DNA of 7,018 nt from Thermodesulfatator sp. (GTDB lineage: Bacteria; Desulfobacterota; Dissulfuribacteria; Dissulfuribacterales; QOAL01): NCBI GenBank assembly GCA_003978135.1, contig QOAL01000100.1:1-7018 (forward strand), written 5' to 3'. Made by a program: the position numbers and the translations under genes. Each line of letters begins with the position of its first letter. The first letter of the stretch is position 1. The notes under the pieces were generated by a model. That model saw only the letters and a program-made list of their open reading frames with translations. It searched no databases and had not been told where the DNA came from. Positions 1 through 5,641 of this stretch are shown one piece after another.

Positions 1-1
1 C

Positions 2-901
2 CTCATGGCCAGGCGACAGGGAGTGACTACCCTGGGCAAGCTACTGGATCCTATTGCCGACAAGATATTCGTTGCCGTCACCCTTGTTCCCCTGGCAGAC
101 CTGAACATACTCCCCATGTGGATAGTCTGGCCGATTTTTCTCAGGGAATTTCTTGTAACGGAAATGAGACGTTTCATGACTCCTGGCAGCAGCAGCCTAA
201 AGGTCACTGAACTTGCCAAGATCAAGACCACCATCCAGATGGTAGGTGTGGGCCTTATATTGCTCACAGCCACTTTCCCTGACAGGCTTATCACCATCTC
301 CTTTCTGTCAGGCCTGTTTGTGGCAACCCTGTTCCTGGGTGTTGCCATTTATTTCAAAACAGGCCAGATGAGCAGCAGGCTCAAGACTGCACTCTTTTTT
401 GAGACCCTGGGCCTTTCCATTGCCCTGGCATTTCCTGCTCACATGGTGAATCTGCTCTACGGGCTAACAGTTCTTGTCATAACCCTTGCTTCGGGATTTC
501 AGTACGTAAAGGCGAGCCTGCCATGGTGCCTCAAGGCAGGCTGGAAGGCATTTTTTCATCTGGTCTCCTCTCTGGTACTGCCTTTGTTCGTGCTTGGGCT
601 GCTCCCAATAGCACCCAAGAGTGCGCACCTTCTGGTCGTGCTTATACTGGCAGTGGAATTTGCCGTACAGGGCATTGACATGTGGGCGGTCCAGGAGAAA
701 AGGCGTGATATATCTGAAATAAAAAAGAGGTATTTTCTTCCCTGTCTTCTGGCTATATCCACAGTCCTCCTTATCTCAGGCATAGACATTTTGAGCGTTA
801 TACTGTGTTTCCTGGCCCTGGCCTCTGTGGCTTCCATTGTCTACCTTGCAGCAGATATCTGGCTCCACAGAGAACTGTTTTCCAGTGGAGAATTTTTTTA
901 A
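2..901 (+). CDS. pgsA: CDP-alcohol phosphatidyltransferase (PgsA-like), 5'-truncated, with extra C-terminal membrane region
   Basis: The family moves a phosphatidyl group from CDP-diacylglycerol to an alcohol (glycerol-3-phosphate for PgsA) in the inner membrane. Counting from the Met at base 5, the reading begins inside the signature DGxxARx8Gx3Dx3D: A2-R3, G11, D15 and D19 are present. The preceding codon (CTC, Leu) and base 1 (C) fit the end of a D-G-L-M run, so the real start is upstream and the Met at 5 is internal. The K-I-K-T at 72-75 and the S-G-F-Q-Y at 163-167 match the usual PgsA core. A further ~130 residues follow, with about four hydrophobic spans (roughly 183-203, 207-227, 243-260, 262-286) separated by a charged loop near 230-243. 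PgsA proteins are usually about 180-200 residues, so this one is clearly longer. The alcohol substrate cannot be told from sequence, so PgsA itself is inferred. An intrinsic terminator lies within the last codons. Confidence 0.85.
   Translation, partial: LMARRQGVTTLGKLLDPIADKIFVAVTLVPLADLNILPMWIVWPIFLREFLVTEMRRFMTPGSSSLKVTELAKIKTTIQMVGVGLILLTATFPDRLITISFLSGLFVATLFLGVAIYFKTGQMSSRLKTALFFETLGLSIALAFPAHMVNLLYGLTVLVITLASGFQYVKASLPWCLKAGWKAFFHLVSSLVLPLFVLGLLPIAPKSAHLLVVLILAVEFAVQGIDMWAVQEKRRDISEIKKRYFLPCLLAISTVLLISGIDILSVILCFLALASVASIVYLAADIWLHRELFSSGEFF
863..899 (+). terminator. Intrinsic terminator inside the 3' end of the pgsA-like gene
   Basis: CTCCAC (863-868) pairs perfectly with GTGGAG (885-890). 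Inside the loop, GAA (872-874) can pair with TTC (880-882) to give a shorter apical stem. Two A residues and then seven T residues (893-899) follow the stem directly, and the last T is the first base of the TAA stop. Stem plus T-tract is the standard rho-independent form. The loop of 16 bases, or 5 if the inner stem forms, is a little long. It would end the pgsA-like transcript before dgt. Confidence 0.6.
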
Positions 902-919
902 AATGGCCTCTAACGCAGC

Positions 920-948
920 TTGCCTACCTTATTTGTTCCAGTTATAAC
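920..948 (+). promoter_or_regulatory. Candidate sigma70 promoter for dgt-lptD
   Basis: TTGCCT (920-925, 4/6 to the -35 consensus) and TATAAC (943-948, 5/6 to the -10 consensus) are separated by exactly 17 bases. Transcription would be expected to begin near 954-956, directly at the dgt start codon. The site lies just after the terminator of the upstream gene, where a new promoter would be needed. Found by eye only. Confidence 0.45.
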
Positions 949-956
949 ATTTGATC

Positions 957-2060
957 ATGTATATCGATTCTGGACTTGGAACCCGTAAACTCAAGACGCT
1001 ATCTGTAAGGGAAGAGATAGAACTGCGTGAAAGGGAAATCCTGAGTCCCCATGCCTGCCTTAGCAGTGAAACAAGGGGAAGGCGCTTCGATTCCACATCC
1101 TGCAATATCCGGACTGCCTTCCAGCGGGACAGGGACAGAATCGTCTACTGCAAGGCGTTCAGAAGGCTGAAGCACAAGACACAGGTCTTCCTGTCACCCA
1201 TGGGAGACCATTACAGGACCAGGCTGACTCACACCCTTGAGGTTGCAGAAATCGCACGCACCATTGCAAGGGCCCTGAAGCTTAACGAAGATCTTACCGA
1301 GGCCATAGCCCTGGGGCACGATCTTGGTCATACCCCCTTTGGTCACGCCGGCGAAACAATACTGAATGAGATTGTTCCAGGGGGGTTCAGCCACTGCAGG
1401 CACAGCCTGAGGGTGGTAGATGTCCTGGAAAACGGGGGCCGGGGACTTAATCTCACCTATGAAGTCAGGGACGGCATCCTGAAACATTCCAAGGGATTCG
1501 GGAACATAATACCGAAGGTGCCCGGAGAGAGCGCAGTGACCATGGAGGGACGCGTAGTGCGAATAGCTGACGTGATAGCCTATCTCAGCCATGACCTGGA
1601 TGATGCAATCAGAAGCGGTGTCATAAAGGCATCCCTTGTGCCGGAAGACGTAACTCACGTTCTTGGAGACACCCACGGCAGCAGAATTTCCTCCATGATC
1701 AAGGATGTAATTGCCAGCACCGTGGTAACCGACAAGTCCATGAAGCTCGACATAAGCCCTCTCATGCTTGAAACCATGCTGGAACTAAGGTCATTCCTCT
1801 ATGACAATGTCTACAGGGCACCCCAGGTACACAACGAGTTTGAAAAGGCCAGAAAGATTCTCCAGGAGCTGTATGAATATTTCCTTGAGAACAAGGATGC
1901 CTTTATCAGGGAGCGTTCAAGGCTCTTTGAAGAGGAAAGATGCCTCAGAAAAAGCAATACGCCCTATGAACGGGATGTCTGTGACTTTATTGCAGGCATG
2001 ACAGACAGATACGCCCAGAATCTGTACAGCAAGATCTTTATGCCCTCTTCTGTGGTGTGA
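957..2060 (+). CDS. dgt: Deoxyguanosinetriphosphate triphosphohydrolase-like HD-domain protein
   Basis: This is a cytoplasmic metal-dependent phosphohydrolase of the HD superfamily. dGTPases release triphosphate from dNTPs and tune the nucleotide pool. Numbering from ATG 957 (367 residues), the metal-binding set is H92 (in R-L-T-H-T-L-E-V), H121-D122 (in G-H-D-L-G-H-T-P-F-G-H) and D205 (in R-I-A-D-V-I-A-Y). The N-terminal F-Q-R-D-R-D-R-I and K-A-F-R-R-L-K-H-K-T-Q-V-F segments are typical of the type-2 dGTPase-like group, and the length fits that group. An in-frame TAA at 945-947 leaves only TTG 951 or ATG 957 as starts. I prefer ATG 957. Neither has a Shine-Dalgarno sequence, which fits a leaderless mRNA from the promoter at 920-948. 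The stop overlaps the lptD start as GTGA. Family assignment is firm; the preferred dNTP is unknown. Confidence 0.93.
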   Translation: MYIDSGLGTRKLKTLSVREEIELREREILSPHACLSSETRGRRFDSTSCNIRTAFQRDRDRIVYCKAFRRLKHKTQVFLSPMGDHYRTRLTHTLEVAEIARTIARALKLNEDLTEAIALGHDLGHTPFGHAGETILNEIVPGGFSHCRHSLRVVDVLENGGRGLNLTYEVRDGILKHSKGFGNIIPKVPGESAVTMEGRVVRIADVIAYLSHDLDDAIRSGVIKASLVPEDVTHVLGDTHGSRISSMIKDVIASTVVTDKSMKLDISPLMLETMLELRSFLYDNVYRAPQVHNEFEKARKILQELYEYFLENKDAFIRERSRLFEEERCLRKSNTPYERDVCDFIAGMTDRYAQNLYSKIFMPSSVV

Positions 2061-4261
2061 ATATTTCCATGGGCAGGCCAGGCAAAAAATATCCGAAGCT
2101 CCCCGCCTTGTTTTTCCCATTCCTTTGCATACTCCTGATCTCCGTGGCCAGTCCCTGTTTTGCTACCAAAAAGGCCAGGCAACCATGGGATATCAAGGCT
2201 GACAAAATAATGTTTTTTCATCAGTCCAAGGTCTTCATTGCCCAGGGCAGGGTTCAGATAATCAAGGGGAGCCTCAAGGTCTATGCAGACAAGGTGCTCT
2301 ATGACAAGACAGGTGAAAAGATCCTCGCCTCAGGTCATGTGGTCATCCATATGAAACAGGACATACTCAAGGGCGAAAGGGGAGAAATAGACTTAAAGAC
2401 ATCTACCGGGCGGATGGAAAAGGCCTTTTTGTACCTCAAGAGGAACAACATTCATCTCATGGCCAGCCGTCTTGAAAAAGTGGGTCCAGAGGAGTACCAC
2501 GCCACAGATGCAACCATCAGCACTTGCCCCCTGCCCAAGCAGGCGTGGAAATTTACCTGCAAAGACCTTTCCCTCACTGTAAACGGCGAGGCAAAGGCTA
2601 CAAACAGTGCCTTTGAGATACGGGACGTACCTGTCTTTTTCACACCCTGGCTCTACGTACCAATAAATCGCTACAGGAAGACAGGTTTTCTCCTGCCCTC
2701 CTACAACTCTTCCAAGAGAAACGGCGTGGGATTCAACGTGCCCTTTTTCCTGGCGCTTAACGACAGTATGGATTTAACCTTTTACCAGCATCCCATGTCC
2801 AGCAGAGGATGGATGGAGGGCATAGAATACAGACATGTATTTTCCAAGGAAGACAAGGCTGTAATCCGGTACAATTTCCTCAATGACAAGAAGGATGACA
2901 ATGACTTCAATGGAGATGGTCAGTACAGGGGTAATGATTTCAGATGGTGGATAAGAGGAAAGCTGGACCAGGCGCTTCCCCGGGGATTCCACGCAAAGCT
3001 GGACGTGGACCTTATGAGCGACATGGACTACCTCCAGGAATTTGATAACGGGCGCATGGGTTTTGATGCCAGCAACGAGGTGTTTAAGAAATATTTTCAT
3101 CGCTCACTGGCTGACGACGCCGATGAAGTCAGGCCGTCAACTGCCCAGTTAACCAGGGAGTCTGAAAACACCTTTCTGGCCCTGCACGGCAGGTTCAATG
3201 ACAACCACTATTTTGGAGAAAGGCAGTATACGGTTCAGACCTTGCCAAGCGTGTATTTGCACGCATTTAAAACCAGGCTGCTTGACACTCCCCTCTACTA
3301 CCAGCTTGATTTCGACTACACTGATTACTGGCGGGAGCAGGAAACCAAGGAGCACAGGATAAGGATGTCTCCTGGTTTGAGCATGCCGGTGAACCTGTTC
3401 CATTGGGCGGATCTTGTGGTGACAGGCGACCTGGAAAACTCCATATACGTAGCCTATGGCGAGGAAGCCTCAGGGGACAGGCCAAATGACACTGAAAACA
3501 AGTTTCGTTATAAACTGCAGACAGACATGAGCAAAACCTTTGCCAGGGAATTCCGTTTTTCTGGCCATTCCCTGTGGCACCACTCCATTATACCCAGAAT
3601 TCAGTACCTGTATACGCCTTCCAAAAGAGATGACGATATACCCCAGATTGACTGGCACGATGATCTCAGTAAAATCAACCGGTTCAGATTCTCCCTCCTG
3701 ACCTTCCTCAGCAACAAGGGAGACCTGGGACATGGCCATTTCTCATATTCAGACCTGGTACGACTCAAAATACTACAGGACTACAATTTCAATAAGGTGC
3801 ATTCCATCAACCTGCCTCAAAATCTCATGAACGACAGACCAAAGGAACATCTTTCAGACACCTACGGTGAAATAGAGTTCAGGCCCCTCAAGAATTTTTA
3901 CATGAGATATGACACCACCTATAATTACCACGGGGACGGCTTCTTATCTCATAACATCTGGTGGCATTACACAGGCTACCTGGGAAGCTCCCTGGACCTG
4001 GCATACAGGTATCATAAAATCACAGATGTGAACGAAATCAATGTTGACTTGCAGGCAGCCTTGACCCGGGCATGGTCATTTATGTTTCATATTAAGCAGA
4101 ACCTGAAAGAAAACCGGCAGATAGAATCACGCTATGCACTGAGGTACAAATCAACCTGCTGGGCCCTGGAGGGAAAGATAAAGACAGACTCTGATGACAC
4201 GGCCTTTCTGGTAAACGTGGAGTTGCTGGGAATAGGAGGCTGGGGCACTGGCGGATTCTGA
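2057..4261 (+). CDS. lptD: LPS-assembly outer-membrane protein LptD
   Basis: LptD is the outer-membrane beta-barrel that, with LptE, inserts lipopolysaccharide into the outer leaflet. The 734-residue product has a basic N-terminus, a hydrophobic core (about 17-33) and a likely signal-peptidase site after C-F-A at 34-36. The periplasmic OstA/LptA-like beta-jellyroll domain runs from about 45 to 160 (A-D-K-I, then Q-G-R-V, Y-A-D-K-V, A-S-G-H-V). The family hallmark V-P-V-F-F-T-P-W-L-Y-V-P (191-202) and the following G-F-L-L-P mark entry to the barrel, which continues to the C-terminal Phe734, the usual end of an outer-membrane barrel. Mature cysteines are C157, C168 and C701; the last sits in the C-W motif near the end, as in other LptDs. 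Length is slightly below E. coli LptD (784). The start is GTG 2057, overlapping dgt by four bases without a clear ribosome site, which suggests translational coupling. ATG 2069 is an alternative that keeps the signal peptide. Confidence 0.93.
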   Translation: MNISMGRPGKKYPKLPALFFPFLCILLISVASPCFATKKARQPWDIKADKIMFFHQSKVFIAQGRVQIIKGSLKVYADKVLYDKTGEKILASGHVVIHMKQDILKGERGEIDLKTSTGRMEKAFLYLKRNNIHLMASRLEKVGPEEYHATDATISTCPLPKQAWKFTCKDLSLTVNGEAKATNSAFEIRDVPVFFTPWLYVPINRYRKTGFLLPSYNSSKRNGVGFNVPFFLALNDSMDLTFYQHPMSSRGWMEGIEYRHVFSKEDKAVIRYNFLNDKKDDNDFNGDGQYRGNDFRWWIRGKLDQALPRGFHAKLDVDLMSDMDYLQEFDNGRMGFDASNEVFKKYFHRSLADDADEVRPSTAQLTRESENTFLALHGRFNDNHYFGERQYTVQTLPSVYLHAFKTRLLDTPLYYQLDFDYTDYWREQETKEHRIRMSPGLSMPVNLFHWADLVVTGDLENSIYVAYGEEASGDRPNDTENKFRYKLQTDMSKTFAREFRFSGHSLWHHSIIPRIQYLYTPSKRDDDIPQIDWHDDLSKINRFRFSLLTFLSNKGDLGHGHFSYSDLVRLKILQDYNFNKVHSINLPQNLMNDRPKEHLSDTYGEIEFRPLKNFYMRYDTTYNYHGDGFLSHNIWWHYTGYLGSSLDLAYRYHKITDVNEINVDLQAALTRAWSFMFHIKQNLKENRQIESRYALRYKSTCWALEGKIKTDSDDTAFLVNVELLGIGGWGTGGF

Positions 4262-4532
4262 AGGACGCATTCCGCGTTTGTATTTATAGCCTGGGAACGA
4301 GCATTTCTTTCAAGATTCACCAATAGCCGCTGTGCGGGCTACACACTCTTTCTGGATACATACCCGGACAATCTTACAAACTTCAGTGCGGCTAAATCTG
4401 GCTTCCCCTTGGTAAGATCTTGAAAGAAACGGCTCGTCCCCCCGTTCGGAGAAGTTAGCTCACAAAGTTAAAAGAAGCCGCGAACATATCCCCCCTTGCG
4501 AGAATAAACAGGACAAACGCCAGAATACCAAC
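4262..4532. other. Intergenic region between convergent lptD and hydrolase genes
   Basis: There is no convincing gene in these 271 bases. Directly after the lptD stop, ACGC (4265-4268) and GCGT (4274-4277) flank a 5-base loop and are followed by TTTGTATTTAT. This is at best a weak terminator with a 4-bp stem. Most of the rest is an inverted repeat (4293-4440) with inner stems, listed separately. On the minus strand, AACGG/CCGTT (4442-4446 with 4428-4432) followed by TCTTTC could be a weak terminator for the hydrolase gene. The part from 4447 to 4532 shows nothing recognisable. Confidence 0.6.
4293..4440. repeat. Long imperfect inverted repeat with nested stems
   Basis: The left arm 4293-4323 and right arm 4409-4440 are complementary with few breaks: GGG, ACGAGC, an unbroken 13-base block TTTCTTTCAAGAT, then ACCAA, about 27 of 31-32 positions. 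The pairing continues inward as TAGCCGC (4324-4330) with GCGGCTA (4388-4394). A small hairpin TCTGG/CCGGA (4351-4355 with 4364-4368, one G-T pair) sits in the remaining loop. Competing pairs exist: TAGCC with GGCTA at 4337-4341, and ATCTTAC 4371-4377 with GTAAGAT 4412-4418. It could be a miniature inverted-repeat element, a REP/BIME-type unit, a structured RNA or a two-way terminator. No target-site duplication is evident and no transposase is nearby. Confidence 0.6.
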
Positions 4533-5381
4533 TTAATCATTACTGCCAATAACAGTGCCCACTGAGGCATGAAAAAACCTGTCTCCAAGGGCACAGAAAA
4601 GCCTTGAGCTGTTTTCAAGGCCGGTGCAGTGTGAGGCTCCGAGACGCTTGATTTCAAATTCATCAAGGGCTGCCAAGGTCTTATCAAACTGTTCCTTTTT
4701 TGCAAACCCCAGATGTGTGCCGCCAATCACTGTATGAAACGGCCTTCCTGGCAAATTTTCACTACACCATTTCAATATATTCACCAGTCCTGCATGGGCA
4801 CAGCCAAGGATCACGAACAGCCCTGAGGCAGTATCAACAACCATGGAAAGATCATCCCTGAGCTGGTCCTGGACCATGTGTTTTCCATCATCGCCTGGTA
4901 CTTTCATGTCCGGATCAGGGGGCTCGAAATCTGTAACCCTGGGCACCTGGCCTGTGATAAAAACGCCTGGATATATTTCGGAAAATCCGCTTCTGAATTC
5001 AAATTTACAGCCCAAGGCCTCCAGCCAGGCCCTGGTGAACCTAATGCCTATATGCCTTCTCACCTGCCCCCTGGACCAGTACCTTTCCAGAAATATATCA
5101 GGATGGGCAAACACCGGCACAGGGCCCCTTAACTGCACAACCCCTGGAAGGCCCGATGTATGATCGTAATGGCCATGGCTAAGAACAATGCTGTCGATCT
5201 CCCTGAGATCCGTGCCAAGAATAAGGCTGTTTCCTATTATGCCCTGACCTTGACCCGTATCAAAAAGGATTTTCAGACCGTCTGCCTCAACGTATGCTGC
5301 CCACCCGTGTTCACCAGTCAGGCCAAACGGTCCGGCCACGCTGTTCTCGCACAGAACTGTTATCTTACATTCTTTGATCAT
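4533..5381 (-). CDS. Metallo-beta-lactamase-fold hydrolase, COG1237 / MJ0301-like
   Basis: The 282-residue cytoplasmic protein has no signal peptide. The metal motif is complete: H69-x-H71-x-D73-H74 in S-H-G-H-Y-D-H, with D41-T-G at the end of the preceding strand. H196 lies in G-C-A-H-A-G and H223 in G-G-T-H-L-G; H251 in S-H-C-T-G is also well placed. This G-C-x-H-A-G, G-G-x-H-L and H-C-T-G pattern belongs to the group that includes archaeal MJ0301, linked to 7,8-dihydropterin-6-yl-methyl-aminobenzene-ribofuranose phosphate (methanopterin precursor) synthesis. In bacteria the substrate of this group is generally not known, so only a metal-dependent hydrolase is claimed. The start ATG at 5381 overlaps the end of the small cysteine-rich gene upstream by 17 bases; a weak AGAAGA lies about 8 bases before it. 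The two are probably co-transcribed and coupled. The gene is convergent with lptD. Confidence 0.88.
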   Translation of the reverse strand: MIKECKITVLCENSVAGPFGLTGEHGWAAYVEADGLKILFDTGQGQGIIGNSLILGTDLREIDSIVLSHGHYDHTSGLPGVVQLRGPVPVFAHPDIFLERYWSRGQVRRHIGIRFTRAWLEALGCKFEFRSGFSEIYPGVFITGQVPRVTDFEPPDPDMKVPGDDGKHMVQDQLRDDLSMVVDTASGLFVILGCAHAGLVNILKWCSENLPGRPFHTVIGGTHLGFAKKEQFDKTLAALDEFEIKRLGASHCTGLENSSRLFCALGDRFFHASVGTVIGSND

Positions 5382-5562
5382 GATTTTTGTCTTCTGCGCC
5401 CTTTTTCAGGGCCTGTACCGAATCCAAGTCCCTGTTTTTCTTTTCTTCCTGTTCCAGAAAATGTATCATGCACGCCTGTCTGTGCTGACAGAAGTCATTG
5501 GGGTGCCTGCACCCTTTACTTATGTCAGTCTGGCGGTTATCTTTTTCGCAGTAATATTCCAT
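5365..5562 (-). CDS. Small cysteine-rich protein of unknown function
   Basis: I do not recognise a named family. The 65-residue product has four cysteines at C5, C18, C25 and C31 together with H20, H27 and H34, then a highly charged, probably helical tail (35-65) rich in E, K, D and Q. The Cys/His cluster in the first 34 residues suggests a small zinc- or iron-binding fold. I have the impression of similar short proteins ending this block with C-x-I-H-F in Desulfobacterota, but this is memory and unverified. Start: ATG 5562 is the only good one, since an in-frame TGA lies seven codons upstream. A GAGGG sits about 15 bases before it, farther than usual. The 17-base overlap with the hydrolase gene and the lack of any plausible rival gene here support it as real. 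A short spurious ORF remains possible. Confidence 0.6.
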   Translation of the reverse strand: MEYYCEKDNRQTDISKGCRHPNDFCQHRQACMIHFLEQEEKKNRDLDSVQALKKGAEDKNHDQRM

Positions 5563-5601
5563 TTCTTTGTGAAAACACCCTCATACACATGATTTTGGAC
5601 A

Positions 5602-5631
5602 CATTTAGACATCAGTCAATAACCTTGTCAA
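5602..5631 (-). promoter_or_regulatory. Candidate minus-strand promoter for the cysteine-rich protein and hydrolase genes
   Basis: On the minus strand a perfect -35 hexamer TTGACA (plus-strand 5626-5631) is followed after 18 bases by TAAATG (plus-strand 5602-5607), only 3/6 to the -10 consensus. It is about 40 bases upstream of ATG 5562, a sensible leader length. The weak -10 keeps confidence low. Confidence 0.3.
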
Positions 5632-5633
5632 GG
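5623..5633. promoter_or_regulatory. Perfect 11-base palindrome in the divergent control region
   Basis: CCTTG-T-CAAGG is a perfect inverted repeat with a single central base. It covers the TTGACA of the candidate minus-strand promoter and overlaps the first four bases of the gltA Shine-Dalgarno. This is a position where a bound regulator could affect both directions. The arms are short, so chance is possible. Confidence 0.25.
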
Positions 5634-5635
5634 AG
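5630..5635 (+). promoter_or_regulatory. Shine-Dalgarno that fixes the gltA GTG start
   Basis: AAGGAG lies 6 bases before GTG 5642. It is the strongest ribosome-binding site in the window and decides in favour of GTG over the in-frame ATG at 5660, which has no comparable site. Confidence 0.8.
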
Positions 5636-5641
5636 AATCAA

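Noticed and set aside
1194..1676. 160-codon minus-strand frame inside dgt
   Set aside because: It lies opposite the conserved HD catalytic core and shows no domain or start signals.
4265..4287. Hairpin ACGC/GCGT plus a T-rich run right after lptD as a terminator
   Set aside because: The stem is only four base pairs and the T-run is interrupted by G and A, so it is too weak to annotate on its own.
4324..4341. Hairpin TAGCC/GGCTA as a separate terminator for lptD
   Set aside because: No T-tract follows it, and the same bases pair better within the larger inverted repeat.
4460..4532. In-frame hydrophobic stretch of about 25 codons directly after the hydrolase stop on the minus strand
   Set aside because: Read-through past the TAA would add a membrane-like tail, but the protein already ends where the family does, there is no stop-readthrough context, and the length is within chance.
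5595..5623. Possible plus-strand promoter for gltA (TTGGAC, 17 bases, AATAAC)
   Set aside because: The match is only 3/6 and 4/6, and the implied transcription start would cut into the gltA ribosome-binding site. The real gltA promoter was not identified.
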